64,000 nt of DNA from positions 59,302,609 through 59,366,608 of the forward strand of contig CP136066.1 in NCBI GenBank assembly GCA_032622095.1, in the 5' to 3' direction. Shown piece by piece: positions 40,401 to 54,700 of the stretch (the stretch's first letter is position 1; every line of letters begins with the position of its first letter). The position numbers and the translations under genes are program-made. The notes beneath the pieces were generated by a model. It worked only from the letters and a program-made list of their open reading frames with translations, had not been told where the DNA came from and did not search any database. The stretch comes from Siphonodentalium dalli (taxonomy: Eukaryota > Mollusca > Scaphopoda > Gadilida > Siphonodentaliidae).

Positions 40401-42079
40401 TACCCCGCTGGACAAAACAAGTGTCCACTGCCACCGCGGTGTGCTTGCCGTTCGGCCGCGGTGTCAGAGTTTGTAACCGCGGTTGAGCACCGCGGCCGAA
40501 CTGCAAGTACACCGCTACCGAACGGCAAATACTCTGCGGTCAGTATGTTATGCATGCATGTGTCCGTATTCCTGGTATACATGTAGGAATCTGAATTTTA
40601 AAAACACGGACAGCGATGACATTATATATAGACAAGTATAGTATCTCAACAAACATGTTTACTGTTTAAAGAACTTCATTTCAAGGGTTAATGAGACATA
40701 GAGTTTCCGAAATAAATAAACCATAGAATACACGGCAGCACCGTGTTTATTAAGGCATGTTTAGCCATGATTGTTAGAAAATTAACTCTGCAGTATACGC
40801 CATGGAATATCAAAATCGGAGAACCAGTCCACGTGCTTGCGTTTTGAAACACAAAAATAAATATCCATACAGTACTGTTACCGGTACGTACATTGCCACA
40901 AAAAAGTTAATGAAAACCCTGATTTGGAACTTTTTAATCATGGTTATTTTTGCGCGCATCTGTATCTCTCAAAATGCCAGGTGCACGCAAATGACGTCAG
41001 CATTATTCAGAAATTGGGGCACGAGGACTGTGTAGCTATCGACGTGGTTTGCTACATTGTAACTGTTGTTTGAGTGAGCATGATTACATGTCACTTTCTC
41101 CTCGATATTCCCTTTCAAGTTTCATCAAAGGTCCGCTGGCATGCTGTCGTGGCTTTGTCATTAACTATTGAAAATATTTGAACATAAATACTTAGGTACA
41201 TGAAATCTTTGGGGGCGAAAAATACCTTATACCATGCACAAACGCTCTTTATTTTTTATTCTGAAGAAAATTCGGGCCCCGATTTTAAGACATTCAATGA
41301 CCGGCAGTAAATTCCAAAAGGAGGCCCACGTGGGTGGATGTAGTCGGTGTAATTTCAAACCAAATAATATTTTTAATTGGTCATAAAAAAATGTATTTGA
41401 ACAAGAGAAAAAATAACATAACATTAAATATTTAAACATGGACAAACAAACAGTTCAAAGGAGTATGCGACAACGAGCCATAATCCTTATTTTATAATCA
41501 GTCGTAAATGACAGGCTCTTAAATGACAGGCTGATGGGCACATTCTCCAACGATGAAGCTGTCACTTGTGCACGGGCATTCCAATGCTACTTCTCAAGTA
41601 AACATGTGCTATCAAATCTATAGGGAACTTGTTGTCGGCATCATCACACATCCGTGCCACCTAATAATAACTAGGCGGGGCCTCTTCAAATCAGGATGGA
41701 TTATGACACCTTGATTTTATGACAGTATACCTGTAGGACGTTGACTACTTACAAGATTATCACACCTTGTCACCAGACGGATTAGATCTCAAACACAATA
41801 GATCGTCTGACTGACGGTATTTAAACAATGGACTCAATCAAATCACATTTATGGTGCCCTCTTTGTGTTTTTCAACATTATTCTAAAAACGGCAAGTACA
41901 CCGCGGCCGAACGGCAAGTACACCGCCGCCGAACAGCAACTACACTGCGACCGAACGGCAAGTACACCGCGGTCCAACTGCAGTCAGCCGGTGGAGCCGC
42001 GGTGTAGTTGCAGTTCGACCGCGGTGGCAATGCAAACCGCACCGTGGTTAAGTGGACACTTGTTTTGTCCAGCGGGGTA
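40401..42079. mobile_element. 1.7-kb inverted-repeat element with GC-rich subrepeated arms
   Basis: The left end taccccgctggacaaaacaa has its inverse at the right end (ttgttttgtccagcggggta). Both arms then contain clustered copies of a ~21-bp word like cggcaagtacaccgcggccg: 40,435-40,540 at the left, mostly inverted, and 41,890-42,035 at the right. The interior (40,600-41,880) has no recognisable gene. I could not find a clean target duplication, so the outermost boundary is uncertain by perhaps 10-20 bp. It shares the subrepeated-arm plan of the element at 34,069. Confidence 0.75.
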
Positions 42080-42193
42080 GGCGGTGGTACAATTTTAGGC
42101 CCCATTGAAAAGTTACAAAAGCGTGACTGAGTTATACACACAGACAACAGATTTTATATATATAGATGTGTCTCAAGCACATAATTATCATGT

Positions 42194-42425
42194 TTATAGT
42201 GCCGTGCCTTCGTGACAATTATTTTGCACTCTTTGATATATATACTGGTATAGATAGTGCTGTGTCTTGTTGACAATTATTTTTGCGCTGTTATATGATT
42301 ATAGTGCTGTGCCTTCTTGACACTTATTTCGTACTGTTATATGATTATAGTGCTGTGCCTTCTTGACACTTATTTTGCACTGTTATATGATTATAGTGCT
42401 GTGCCTTCTTGACACTTATTTTGCG
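42194..42425 (+). repeat. Minisatellite, 46-bp unit, ~5 copies
   Basis: The unit begins atagtgctgtgccttcttga and ends with a gttatatgatt word. Three adjacent copies (from 42,301, 42,347 and 42,393) are nearly identical, and two upstream copies are diverged. Confidence 0.92.
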
Positions 42426-42649
42426 AGATTAATAGTTATTTCAGCGCATTTAGCCACATTTAAGTGGGATTTACATGTATGCGACTTTGCGTTTTGCAAA
42501 TTTTTAAAGAGCGTTTTGTATGATTGCCTGATTGCAGCATAAAGGGGCGAGGGGCCCAGCTGAGGCCAGTGAGGGACCTACCAAAAAACTCAATTAGTGT
42601 CATATTGTCTTTTCATATATTCCAGATTATAAACCATATTTCAATAAAG

Positions 42650-42775
42650 ATGGAACACAAGATATACATGAACTACATCCATCCGAGCTCTCTACTGCGA
42701 CAACTCGCCATTCTATGGAGGTCTGATCAGCTCTGTGATGCCGTTATAACAGTTGACAATGTTATTGTCTCCAAG
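42650..42775 (+). CDS. BTB-ZF gene, coding exon 1 (start of BTB domain)
   Basis: The 42 codons begin MEHKIYMNY and include SSLLRQLAILWRSDQLCDAV and ITVDNVIVSK. This is the classic beginning of a BTB domain: helix, then the LCDV-like strand, then the strand before the conserved AHR motif. A likely splice acceptor (ttcatatattccag, ending 42,625) precedes the ATG by 24 bases, so the exon probably starts at 42,626 with a short 5' untranslated stretch and an upstream noncoding exon. The donor after AAG at 42,775 is gtttgt, weaker than consensus. Reading through it gives only a short tail ending at 42,940. The junction SK to AHR is a common intron position in BTB genes. Confidence 0.85.
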
Positions 42776-45700
42776 GTTTGTTTTAGGCCATGGGAAAACA
42801 AACTGCTGAAAAAAATGTTATTGGTTCTTCAATTTTTTTTTAATTGTATGTACTATGCTGCCATCGAAACGGGTGGCTCCCCAGTTAAACCTCATTTTGG
42901 GTTAGATTTTAAACTCTGTTATAAACCACAAGACAACTAGAGGATTGTGTGGTTAAAATGTATATTCAGTAATGCCCTAATTAATCGACTCCATAACCAC
43001 AGCTAAATTATGGGTAACTTTTCAGGATTTAGTCGGAAATATGGCTTGTTGCCATTCATCGGAAAGCTCTCCCCGAGATATATATATATTTTATATCTTT
43101 GATTGTTTTGATTGTCTGCGACACACTTACGGTCTCACCATGTTTAACCTTTGATGCTATGACTTCTCTGATGACCATTGTTAACCCAACCCTTACTGTA
43201 CTGCATTTGATCAGTTAATTATTGAGTAAACTTAGCCAAAATTGTGGGGCACGGAGCATTTTGTGCGTTACTTTTCAGTTCCAGTCAATCGATGGTTTGT
43301 AAGAGCAATTGTGCACCTCAAATAGAAGACTGATTTTTATGTGTACCCATACCATAGTATGGTACACATAGTGTCGATGTCCGGACTGACCACTCGTCGA
43401 TCGTCCGTCTGTCCATATGTCCATAGACACTTTACGCATAATAAGATAACTCAAACATTTTCTATCCGAGCGGAACCAAATTTTGTATATTGGTTTCTCA
43501 CCCCAAAATACAGATCGAGTTCGAATATGGGTTTGATCAAAGTTGTTTTTGCAGAGTTATGGCCCTTTTTCGACTTAGAATTTACGCATTCTGCCATAAC
43601 TCCAACATTTTTTATCTGATCAGAACCAAATTTGGTATGTGAGTTTCTCAACCCAAAATACAGATCGAGTTCGAATATGGGTTTGATCAGATTATTATTA
43701 ACTGAATTATGGCCCTTTGTCATAGAATTCATGCATCCTTCGATAAATCAACCATTTTTCATCTGATAAGAACCAATTTGGTATGCAAGTTTCTCAACTC
43801 AAAATACAGATCGAGTTTGAATATGGGTTAGATCCGATTTTTTTATATCAGAGTTATGGTCCTTTTTCAACTAAGAATTGAACAGATTTGTGATTTCTAT
43901 GCTTACAATATACCCTGTAACCCCAGCAACTTACAATTAATTACCTGTGATATCAGTTTAGCTCTAAGAGAGAGACCAGAGTTAAAGTTGTATTATTGGA
44001 ATTAGAGTTATTTTTAGCCATCATATGTTCAGCACAGCAGTGAAAGGTGTAACCCATTAATGAATCAATGGACTCTACCATTCAGTTCTAAAAGTATAAA
44101 TTGGAATAGTCTATTGTTCATTTGTAGGGATGTTTATTGCATTTCCATAGTGTGTGGACAATTTTGGCCCAGGGTTTATCAACTCCCACATAGCTCTCTG
44201 GTTTAGCCTATCAATGCAACATTCAAGTAACATACCTGGTACAGTTTTATAGAGTTAAAATTGTTAACCTTGGTCATCAATTTTATGCTTTTGTATATTT
44301 TTCATGTAATCATTCTCCTATTATATATCCAGGTTTCTCCTCTTTCACTTGTATGGATTTTTGTAGTTAAAAATGAACCCTTTTGAGCATTCCTGATACT
44401 TTAATAGAAATACCTTTCATCTGATATATCTCATTTTATTGAGATGTATGTTAATTTGATATGTGAGTTTCTCAGCCCAAAATACAGATAGAATTCAAAT
44501 TTGGGTTTGATCCATTTTTTTAAACGGAGTTATGGCTTATGGATTTTAGCATCTAAGCTGAAAATAGCCGATCGCTATCGCCAAGGTATGGGTTAAACAT
44601 CTGCTGATCGTGATCGGCCTCACGATCAGCCTCTCGTTGTTAAATACAAATGCAGAATATAACTATTCATCTGCCTGTCTTCTGCTTATAATTCACAAAC
44701 ACCCCTCCGGATGAATACTAGACCATTCCAATATAACAGAGTGAGAGAATCCATTTTGTAAAGAACTCAGTGAGAGCTTTCCTATGAATGGCAACAAGCC
44801 ATATTTCCGACTAAATCCTGAAAAGTTACCCATAATTCTGCTGTGGTTAAGGAGTTGGATTATTTAGAGCATTACTGTAACTTTGTAACATGTAGCCAAA
44901 AGATTATTTTGTACATCACTGAGGTACATGTAGGCCATTGGATGAAAGCTTTGGTTATTCAGTTATTTGGTTATACATGTTTATTACATCATTAGCCCCT
45001 AAACCCGGCCTCATATATTTTAGTAAGACACGCGTGTATTATCGGCATGTGCAGTGACTTAAGAGCTTTAGTGCAATGATGTCAATGCCAATGCCGGGAC
45101 TTAATTATTATGTTAATTAGAATATAATATGATATTTGATTTGTGTTGGGTTATTTAGTGTTGACTGTGAGATATATATGGTGATATAGGTTTGTCAATA
45201 TGAAAAGACTATATTTTATCTTGAAGGTGTCTTTACTTCCTCTTTGGTTGTGATAAGGAAATCAATATTAATTATTTTTAACACCAGCTGTTTCGAGATC
45301 TTTTTTCCTTGCATAAGTATGATTATGTGATAAACAGATATCAAATTCATCGCAATTCTATAAGAAATTTATTAACCTCGTCCACTAAATTCAATGCGAG
45401 TCTCGCTAAAGCTTGGCATCAAATCGAATTTAGTGCCCTGGGTTATTAAATTTTGTATAGAATTGCAACTCATTAGAGATCCTCCATATATTAAATATTA
45501 TAAAGACATTATATGGACTTGCTCGGTGTGTGAAGTTAGTACTCAGGTGCTATGCCAACTGGGGGAATGTAGCATTCTACTAACATTGTAAAAATCTCAA
45601 GCAAATCAGCCAAACTGCTCCATAGAAATCATCGTCTGAACTATTCACAATTGTAAATATTTAATTCTCGATTTGGGACGCAACTATCGATGATAAACTA

Positions 45701-48700
45701 AAGCAAATGATTTCGCCATTGAGTGTCATTGCATTTAATTAATATATAAAAATCGCTGTGTGTTGTCGATTTGGATCAATAATCGTAAAATATAGCTACT
45801 TTGAGCAAGATTATTCTCCATTTCTGTATGATTGATCATACTGTTTCACATCACTTTAATAAAGTTTTTCTTTGTTACAGGCACATAGGCTGCTTTTGTT
45901 TGCAGTGAGTCCGACTTTGAATGACAGTTCAAAATCGTCTTCACAGAGCTCGATATTAGACGTTAAGTTACCAGCTGGCCTTGGTCACAAGGCTGTTCAT
46001 TCATTCCTACAATATATATATGAAGGCTACCTCATTCTTACCCAGGAAGTTGCTTCTGACTTACTCACCATTGCGAACGATCTTGAAATACAGTGTTTGA
46101 AAAACTGTTGTTCAGATTTCATCAAGCATATCCAGGCTACAGAGAACAAACAGATTGCATCAGTTAGTAAATCTGACGATGATGTTGCCGACTCGGTTGA
46201 GTTTAGCCATGTTAGGATGTCATGTGTCAAGGGAGCATCTGAAAAGTGTTCGCCATCTGAAAATGAGTCGAGAAAGAGTAACCACAGCAGACCTCATTAT
46301 GAAACACCGGGTCCTGGTAATTCATCGGCATCGAAACGTAAAATCCGTCAAACTCATTCAGGATCAACTAGAAAACAACTTCGCTGTGAACAGGATGTCT
46401 TAGACAATTGTCCCATCGATCAGGGCAATGTTAGTGAAAATGAGAACATTTACCAAGGCCAGCACAGTGATGCAGATCTTCCTGTCAATCTTAACATGTA
46501 AGATAGAGTTATTATTAAAGGGGCTCAATCCGATCAGACACTCCTAAATTACTACTTCTTTGGCTTCGGGGGTAAAAAATATTTGATTCGAGTCGAGGAA
46601 CCTACCCGTCAAAGCTCAGATTGATCAGATATAGATTTTTGAAGTTTGTGATTTCAATTGTTTGATTACCAGAAACACGAGGTCAAATGGACGGTCTTGC
46701 AGATAAAGATGGATAACTCTAAAATCATGTGGTTATTATTACCATTTGATTTTAGAGTTATCCATCTTTATCTGCAAGACCGTCTGTCTGACATCGTGCT
46801 TCAATCAGTTTGTGGCCCACAAACAATTGAAATTACAAATTTCAAAAATTGATATCCGATCACTCTGGGCTTTGATGGGTAATGTTCCTCGATTCGAATC
46901 ACATATTTTTTTTTACCCCGAAGCCAAATAAATAGTAATTTAGGAGCATCTGATCGGATTGAGTACCTTTAAGCAATTTCATTGAATTTATCATCTATGA
47001 ACAAAATACACATTCGGTCACAGATGTCATGGTAATATCAGATCAATCTAATCCTGAACGTGAAATTTTTTACTATTTCTGAAATTGTAAACGGGACAAA
47101 ATTATGATTCATGGCACATGATTAGACATTCTCATTTAAATTCATAATTTTTCGACAGAAATATATGGATGAATTATCAGATGTTTGATTTACCATACAG
47201 TGCATACCAGGCGATAGCTCGAAAATATCTCAAATTCAATTCTGTCTGTGCACATGCCATTGTTTTCCAGCCTCCTGTCAGCCACATGGTCTTTCTCACC
47301 AACTCTCATTCTTGACTCAGAATAAATCTTGTATTGGGTATGTTCTATTAAGTATAGTAAGAGATTCTGCCATAAATGGCTGGAATTAGGTACAGTCCCC
47401 CTTTCATTTGCCATGGTTACCCGACCCGATTTGTTTTATTCATATATTGTTTCCCTCATTTTATGGAATGATACTTTGAATTTATTTCGGATGGAAACCC
47501 TGCATGAATTGATTAATTGTTTATTTTATACAATATTTACAACATCATTATGCCACAGTGAATAATTTAAACATGATTATATTGTACAAAATCTCTCCAT
47601 TGTGTGTGTTAACGGATACATCGTAATGCCGCATCGCATCCATCTTATCGTTAGTGTTGAAACGATTAATCGACTAGTCAAAGTCAACGCGATTATTAAA
47701 TTAGTCGATCCCGAAATCTGCTAGTCGATTAGTCGGGAAAAAGCACTACCTATGTGCTATCATGACAGCAGTGCCATTACACGGCCATATTATCATGTAA
47801 TATGTAACAGTTAAAACATATTGACTTCTTAAAGCCTTATTGCATTGTTCCTTTAAGGATGCCACTGCCATCAGTCATGCACAGGCGGTGAACTCCATGA
47901 CCTGCACTGAACCCAATGTAATCACGTGTAGGCGCAGTTTCTTTTATGCTGATCATCAAAGACATGAAGTGTCGCTGCCGACTGAACACTGTCTAGTTCG
48001 ATGTGACGCAATTGACCAGTGATAACTTCTCACTGTGGCATGTGCAATACTAGACTAATGATGCAACAAAATGGCTTCAATGATATACGAAACATAATTC
48101 ACGATGCCCTCGCCCACAACATGAGGCGCCTATTCAGAGAGACAATAGAACACACCCGACATCTCGTTAGCGAGACTTACGAACGAGACTTGCCTATTTA
48201 TTTCCTGGTTACCAGAGACAATTTTGTTTAAATAAAATGTTTTTATTACCTGCATTCCCCAAACCGTGAGATTATATGGAGGTTGCAGGAGAGCCGGGTT
48301 TAAGACATCAAATTGGGAGACTCACGGGCAAAACGGGAGATTATATACATGTACATGTAGTTCACGTGCTTTCCGTTTAAACATTCTGAAATGAAGAGTT
48401 GGATACTCAAAACTGCGATGCCACATGGCCCATTTTATACGTCATATGGGCATAGAAACGGGAACTCTTAGAAGGGGTCCGACTAGTCGACTAGTAGTCG
48501 ATTACCTCTGGCGATTAGTCGATTCCTTAAAATTGCTAATCGTTTCAACACTACTTATCGTTGTCTTCTCTAATCCAATTTCAACGTAACAAGTGCATTC
48601 TCTTATATATGTGAGTCTCCCATAGGAAACCTCGCATATATAAGAGAATGCACAGGTTAATAAGGTCAAGTTACATGTAAATATTGTTAGTCCAATGCAT

Positions 48701-51700
48701 TCTCTTATACATGCGAGGCTCACTATGGGAGACTCGCATATATAAGAGAATGCATTGGCACAGGGTTTTTGCAAAATTTCAAGAAGCTCCTGTCATGGAA
48801 GGGTTTATATAAGGATTAACTGTCATGTGGACTGTTTTTATGGAGATGTAACCGTGAGGTAAGTGGACATAACTTGTGTAAAATCACGAAGGGTTTTACA
48901 TACAAGTTATGACCACTTACCTCACGGTTACACCTCCATAAAAATAGTCCACATGACAGTTAATCCTTATTAGTCGAGTTTTTTTCCAAAACTCGACTTA
49001 TAGTATGATGGGGGACGGTGGCCGGGCGGGCGGCGGACGGGCGGCGTGTTTTGCTTATAACTCAACCGTTTATTGACGGATTAAATTTTTTTGGTGTGTG
49101 AGTACATATCCATGCACATAAGCTGCAGACAAAAAATCGGGTTCGTCCGCACATTTATTACAGAGTTATGGCCCTTTGCCATTTTTCACTGATTTTAGGC
49201 TCGTTAGCGCGACAACTTCAACAATGAAATTTGGTATATAGGTGTCTCCCAAGAATATCTCGGATGAGTTCGAAAACCGGCCTGGTCCGATAAAATTTGA
49301 TAGAGTTATGGCCCTTAATTAGTCATTTTTCATGAATTTTCAGCTCGTTAGCGCGATAACTTCAACAAACGTTATCCGATTTGATTGAAATTTGGTATAT
49401 ATGTGTCTCCCAAGAATATCTCGGTCGAGTTCGAAAACCGGCCAGGTCCGATAAAATTTGATAGAGTTATGGCCCTTAATTAGTCATTTTTTCACAAATT
49501 TTCAGGTCGTTAGCGCGATAATTTAACAAACATCATCCTATTTGATTGAAATTTTGATATATAAGTGTCTCCCAAGAATACCTCGGACGAGTTAGAAAAC
49601 CGGCCCGGTCCGATAAAATTTGATAGAGTTATGGTCCTTAAGTAGTCATTTTGTACTAATTTTGAGCTTGTTAGCGAGATAACTTCAACAAACGTCATCC
49701 GATTCAACTAAAATTTGGTATATAAGTGTCTTCCAATAATATCCTGGACGAGTTCGAAAACCAGCCTTGCCAAATAAAATTTGATAGAGTTATGGCCCTT
49801 AATTAGTCATTTTTCGTGAATTTTTAGCTCGTTAGCGCGATAACTTCAACAAACGCCCTCCGATTTGTTTAAAATTTGGAATAGACATACTTGCCAAGAA
49901 TATTTCGGACGAGTTCGAAAACCAGCCTGGCCCGATAAAATTTGATGGAGTTATGGCCCTTAATTAGTCATTTTTCGATTTTACCTATTAATAGTCTACC
50001 GATACTGATGCACACAAATTGGCGGTAGCCACTGAAAACGAGACACAGCATCTCTGATGCCACCTCTTGTATTTATATACATTTAGCGAAAAAGCCACTT
50101 TTGTAAATGTATTTAAATCGAAAAGTATATCGTGACAAAAACAGCCCAAAATACCCAATAGCACCCTTGGCAAAAGTAAATAGGAACAATTTCTCTTCAT
50201 ATTGAAACCCGATGATGTATTAAGTCAATCCTGCGCGAGTCCAAATGCGCCCAAAACATTACGCGTTCGTCTTTCCAAACCCAATGATGTATCGATGGTG
50301 TTATGAGCTTGGTGTTATGAGCCGTTGCGCATTCACCGAGAAATAACTGCAACTAGCCACGTGGGCGCCGACCAATCAGAATGCTGGATTTAGTGATGAC
50401 AGCACTTAGTATGTAAATATATACCGGTATAAGACATTTGGCTGAGATTGGGCCGATTGTTCACGCGCCGAGTCGACTGTAAACGCAGCGTGTGTACAAT
50501 TATATCAATGGATTACATGGCTTGCAATGCTAAGCACTATCAACTGATCTACTCACAAATCCGACGAGAATCAGAATCATTTTGATTCTCGTAAAAGTTT
50601 TGATTCCCTGTATAAACACTGTTTTGTTTCATGCAAAATTTTATGGATTTTGAGGCCTGCTGAAATTTTGCGAAAACCCTGGCCAATGCATTCTCTTATA
50701 TAGGGAGCCTCGCATATATAAGAGAATACATTGGCATAACAATATTTACCTTGACCTTTTAAGCTAGTGCATTCTCTTATATATGTAAGGCTTTCTTTGG
50801 GAGACTCGCATATATTAGGAGCCTCTCATATACATGTATAAGAGAATACATTGGCCTAACAATATTTACCTTGACCTTGTAAGCCAGTGCATTCTCTTAT
50901 ATATTTATATATGTGAGGCTCCCTATGGAAGACTGCACTGGCACAGGATCTTTAATTTGGTACAGCTCCCATCATGAAAGGGTTAATATGTTTAACATAT
51001 TTTTGCAGATCAAACTCAAAAGAAGTTGACACAGAAGTTGTGATCGACTTGTGTGACATAAAGAAAGAAGAGGACCCCTCTGAACATTTAACCTATGCTC
51101 AAATGTCCTTTGACGTGACTCAGACCGATGATTCTGCACAGCCATGGTTTACTGGCGACATGAAGTTCTCACAAACAGATTCCCTGGCAGAAGCCGGGTC
51201 TTCAATTGACCCAACAGATACACATAATCAACAACATTATCCGAACGAGAGAATGAGACGCACACAGAATGCTTCAGTATCAGGCGAATTCAATGAGCAG
51301 TGCTACAAAATTCTCGATGATGGAAATGAAGTAAGTTTTTATATTAAAAAAAATCATATTATGTATCCAGGCCTTAAAATCCATCGAAATTTGCAAGAAT
51401 CAATTTATAGCATTTCTACGGCAGATTAGGCCAAAAAAAAAACCATACATTTTCCATACAGACAGGCAGGGATTTTTTTTATTTTGCAGTTGTATTTTTA
51501 AAACCTTTCAGCCATATGTAATATAATAGTGTAGTAATGGTGCCATGGAATATGGTAAATCCATGTGTATTGAAAATAAGCCAAGTATGAAGTATTGGAG
51601 AAAAGCATGTTGTCCCTTGAATTCATTCACTCTGCAGTAAGATCTCAACCAACGCTGAGCTTAATAACCAGCTTCAAGCCTTGAAATAGTGTGTCTGTCA

Positions 51701-54700
51701 TTTGCAGAATGAGGTCCCCAGAGGGTTAATTTAGTGATGCTACCCCGCATAGTGGGCTAGCATCACCAAATTCACCCTCTGGGAACCTCATTCTGCCGAG
51801 GTGTAAGCAGAATGAGGTCCCCAGAGGGTGAATTTGGTGATGTTAGCCCGCTATGCGGGGTAGCATCACTAAATTCACCCTCTGGGGACCTCATTCTGCA
51901 AATGACAGACACCCTATTTGAAGGCTTGAACCAGCTTATTTTTGCTTTTGGGATTGGAAAAACGATAACTATTCACATTGACACTCTAACAGGTAACTAT
52001 ATAGACTAGCTTTCTGGAGAAAATTGGGAAAAAAATTGTGGCAGGCAAGAAAACCTCAGCTAGGCAGGGTATCGGAAACAAACAGTTTTTTTTTTTTAGC
52101 CTTAGCATCTTTTACGAGAATCAAACTAAGAAACAAGATTCTGATTCTCGTCTGATTTTAAGCCCTGTAATCAATATGTCGTTGATGCATTTGCTTTTAT
52201 GTTTTCTGACCAATAACTCTAGTTTTGATTATTTGATTTGAACCAAGGTTAGTATGTGTGTTTCCCAGGTAAAAATATAGGGCAAGTTCTAATAATGGTT
52301 CCATCCAATTATTTTTACATGAGTTACGGCCATTTATTTAACTACTCGTCAATGAGAATATAGAATAGAAAGGGTTAAAGTGACATACATGTAACATTCC
52401 ATGTTTAGAAAAGGATAGTGAATAATCTTGTCCCCAAAGTACAGTGATGCCCTAAATAATCGACTCTTTAACCATAGCAGAATTATGGGTAACTGTTCAG
52501 GATATAGTCGAAAATATGGCTTGTTGCCATTCTCAGTGAGAGCTTTCCAATGAATGGCAACAAGCCATATTTCTGACTAAATCCTGAACAGTTACCCATA
52601 ATTCGGCTGTGGTTAAGAAGTCGATTAATTAGGGCATTACTGTAATTGTTTTCATATATTATAAACACCTCAAATGCATTACTGAGGTGTTTGCATCCAA
52701 CAAATCTATGGCAATAACCCTTGCTTGGCCTGCCATATAGGGCAGGGATCCTTTCGGGTGAATATAGTGGACCAGATATGGGGGGTGATTCAAAATCATG
52801 CCCCTAAATTCCCACTGAATGACAACTGGTCAAGTTTATGAAAATCCCACACAGTAATAAGGCCTGTGACACTTAACAAACACTGATCATCCAGTTAACC
52901 CATCAATACGCGATGTTGTTGAGAATAAAATTTGAAAGTGTGATTTTTTATAATGGTACATTTTTCAATCAAGCAACAATCAGAAGAAGGTTAGAAAACC
53001 ATCAGGGAAAATTAAAGGCCCACTTTATTTTCAAATCACATTATATACAACATATTCCATATTATATACCATTTGAAAGAGGAAGCTCCAAAATATTGTA
53101 TTATCAACTGAACCGGTCGATTAAACTGGGAATATTGTTTTGGTCGAGGTACTGAGGTGTGTTCTGTGATTAATTAAAGATCCAGACTGTACTATAAAGT
53201 CTATCATTCTCAATGGAAGGGGAATAACTCTATCTCTTAGTTAGAATTCTGAAGTATTCTGGGTTGACAAGGGGGGAAGTCTTGGAATGAATCTGAGAAT
53301 CTGTATCACTTGGTGGACACTCCAAGGCCACAGCTGTTCCGTATTCTGGTGGAATATATATATTTTTGGTTCCTCTTCCAAATGGTATATAATATGGGAT
53401 GTGTTATGTATAATGTAATCTGGTCATTCGAAAATTAAGTGGTCCTTTAACTCTCACAATGTGCTGCATTTACCATGGATTCTCAGTTCGATTAAAATGA
53501 TTGGGTGAATAACATAAGAGAAACATGGGTATTATGGGGGGAACTTATTTTTTAAGTGTTTACATAAGAATAGCCTAACAACAGCATCATTTTTGTAGAA
53601 GAATGATATACAGTGACTCTCGTCTGCCTTGCGTATGTTTATAGCCATTAATTTATCCCGAATACAGAACCAAATATTTACCTTTGTGTAGGGTTGTTAT
53701 TACACACCCCTGCTATGCCATAATACGTATTGTGATTTATGCTCATAATAAAATATGCCTATCGCAATTTACTTTAGAGTTAAAAAAATATTGAAATTTT
53801 ACACCAAAGTGACGAATGGTGGCCTGGTATAACAATAATTCCATTTCTCATTTCTAATACAGCCCTCAAAATTAGGAAAAATGTCTCACAGCAAATTTAA
53901 TGCTGTAGCATTATAGATTCCACATATTGCAACGCATTTCCCACGGCATTGCTTATTGCCGTGGCCAATTTTGAGGACTGCTTACCATTCCGTGCCTAAG
54001 CTTATATAGTCACACTGAAACAATTGAATTTATCCGTTAGCTTTATTAGTGTTGAATGCTAGATTAACCATTCACAGGGACAAAGGAACTGTACATATAC
54101 ATGTAGTCAATAAATTATTTCAAAATGCAGGAATAAGCACATCAGGATACATCTATTTGGAAAGAATCATTATGCACATGTATCACCATTAAAGATATGG
54201 TAAGCATTGGCAGTGGGTATTGCTGATAAAATAGTCACATTGGTTAAAACCACCATAACAGAAAGAATATTATATTGTAGACAAACATTGTTCTTATACC
54301 AATCATAGATTTTACTTAAATTGCATGTTATTGTCATGTTAGTACTCAGTGTTATGTAAACAAACGCCATGTTATGTAAACAAACAGTATGTAAAGAGTA
54401 TGCGATAAGGCAACTTTGGTTAGAAATGCCACCAAGTTTTTTACAATATAGCGGTGTAGCGCTTGCTAATACATGTCTCTCAAGATTTCAGTGTTGCATG
54501 GGTCACCGTGAATCACGCTCCTAAAAATATTGCCAGGGTGTTGAGTGTTTAGCTTATCGCTCACTATTTACGCATTGTAAACAAACGCTCAGCTCACACA
54601 AAGTGTGTTTTGTGGATAATATCACATTCATACTATAATTATTCTATACTATTAGTATATTCTTCAGGAAATTGTCATAATTTTGTAATTGTTATTTCAA

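Larger units (their letters stand above)
50562..52155. repeat. Inverted ~40-50-bp repeats bracketing coding exon 3
   Basis: The left copy (50,562-50,597: cgacgagaatcagaatcatt then ttgattctcgtaaaag) is the inverse of the right copy (52,109-52,155: cttttacgagaatcaaac then ttctgattctcgtctga, with a short extra loop). The pair encloses coding exon 3 and several palindromes. It may be a transposon carrying the exon or two independent insertions of one repeat in opposite orientation. Confidence 0.6.

Noticed and set aside
41865-42147. Overlapping open frames on both strands
   Set aside because: They read through GC-rich terminal subrepeats of a transposon. Repetitive composition without stops explains them.
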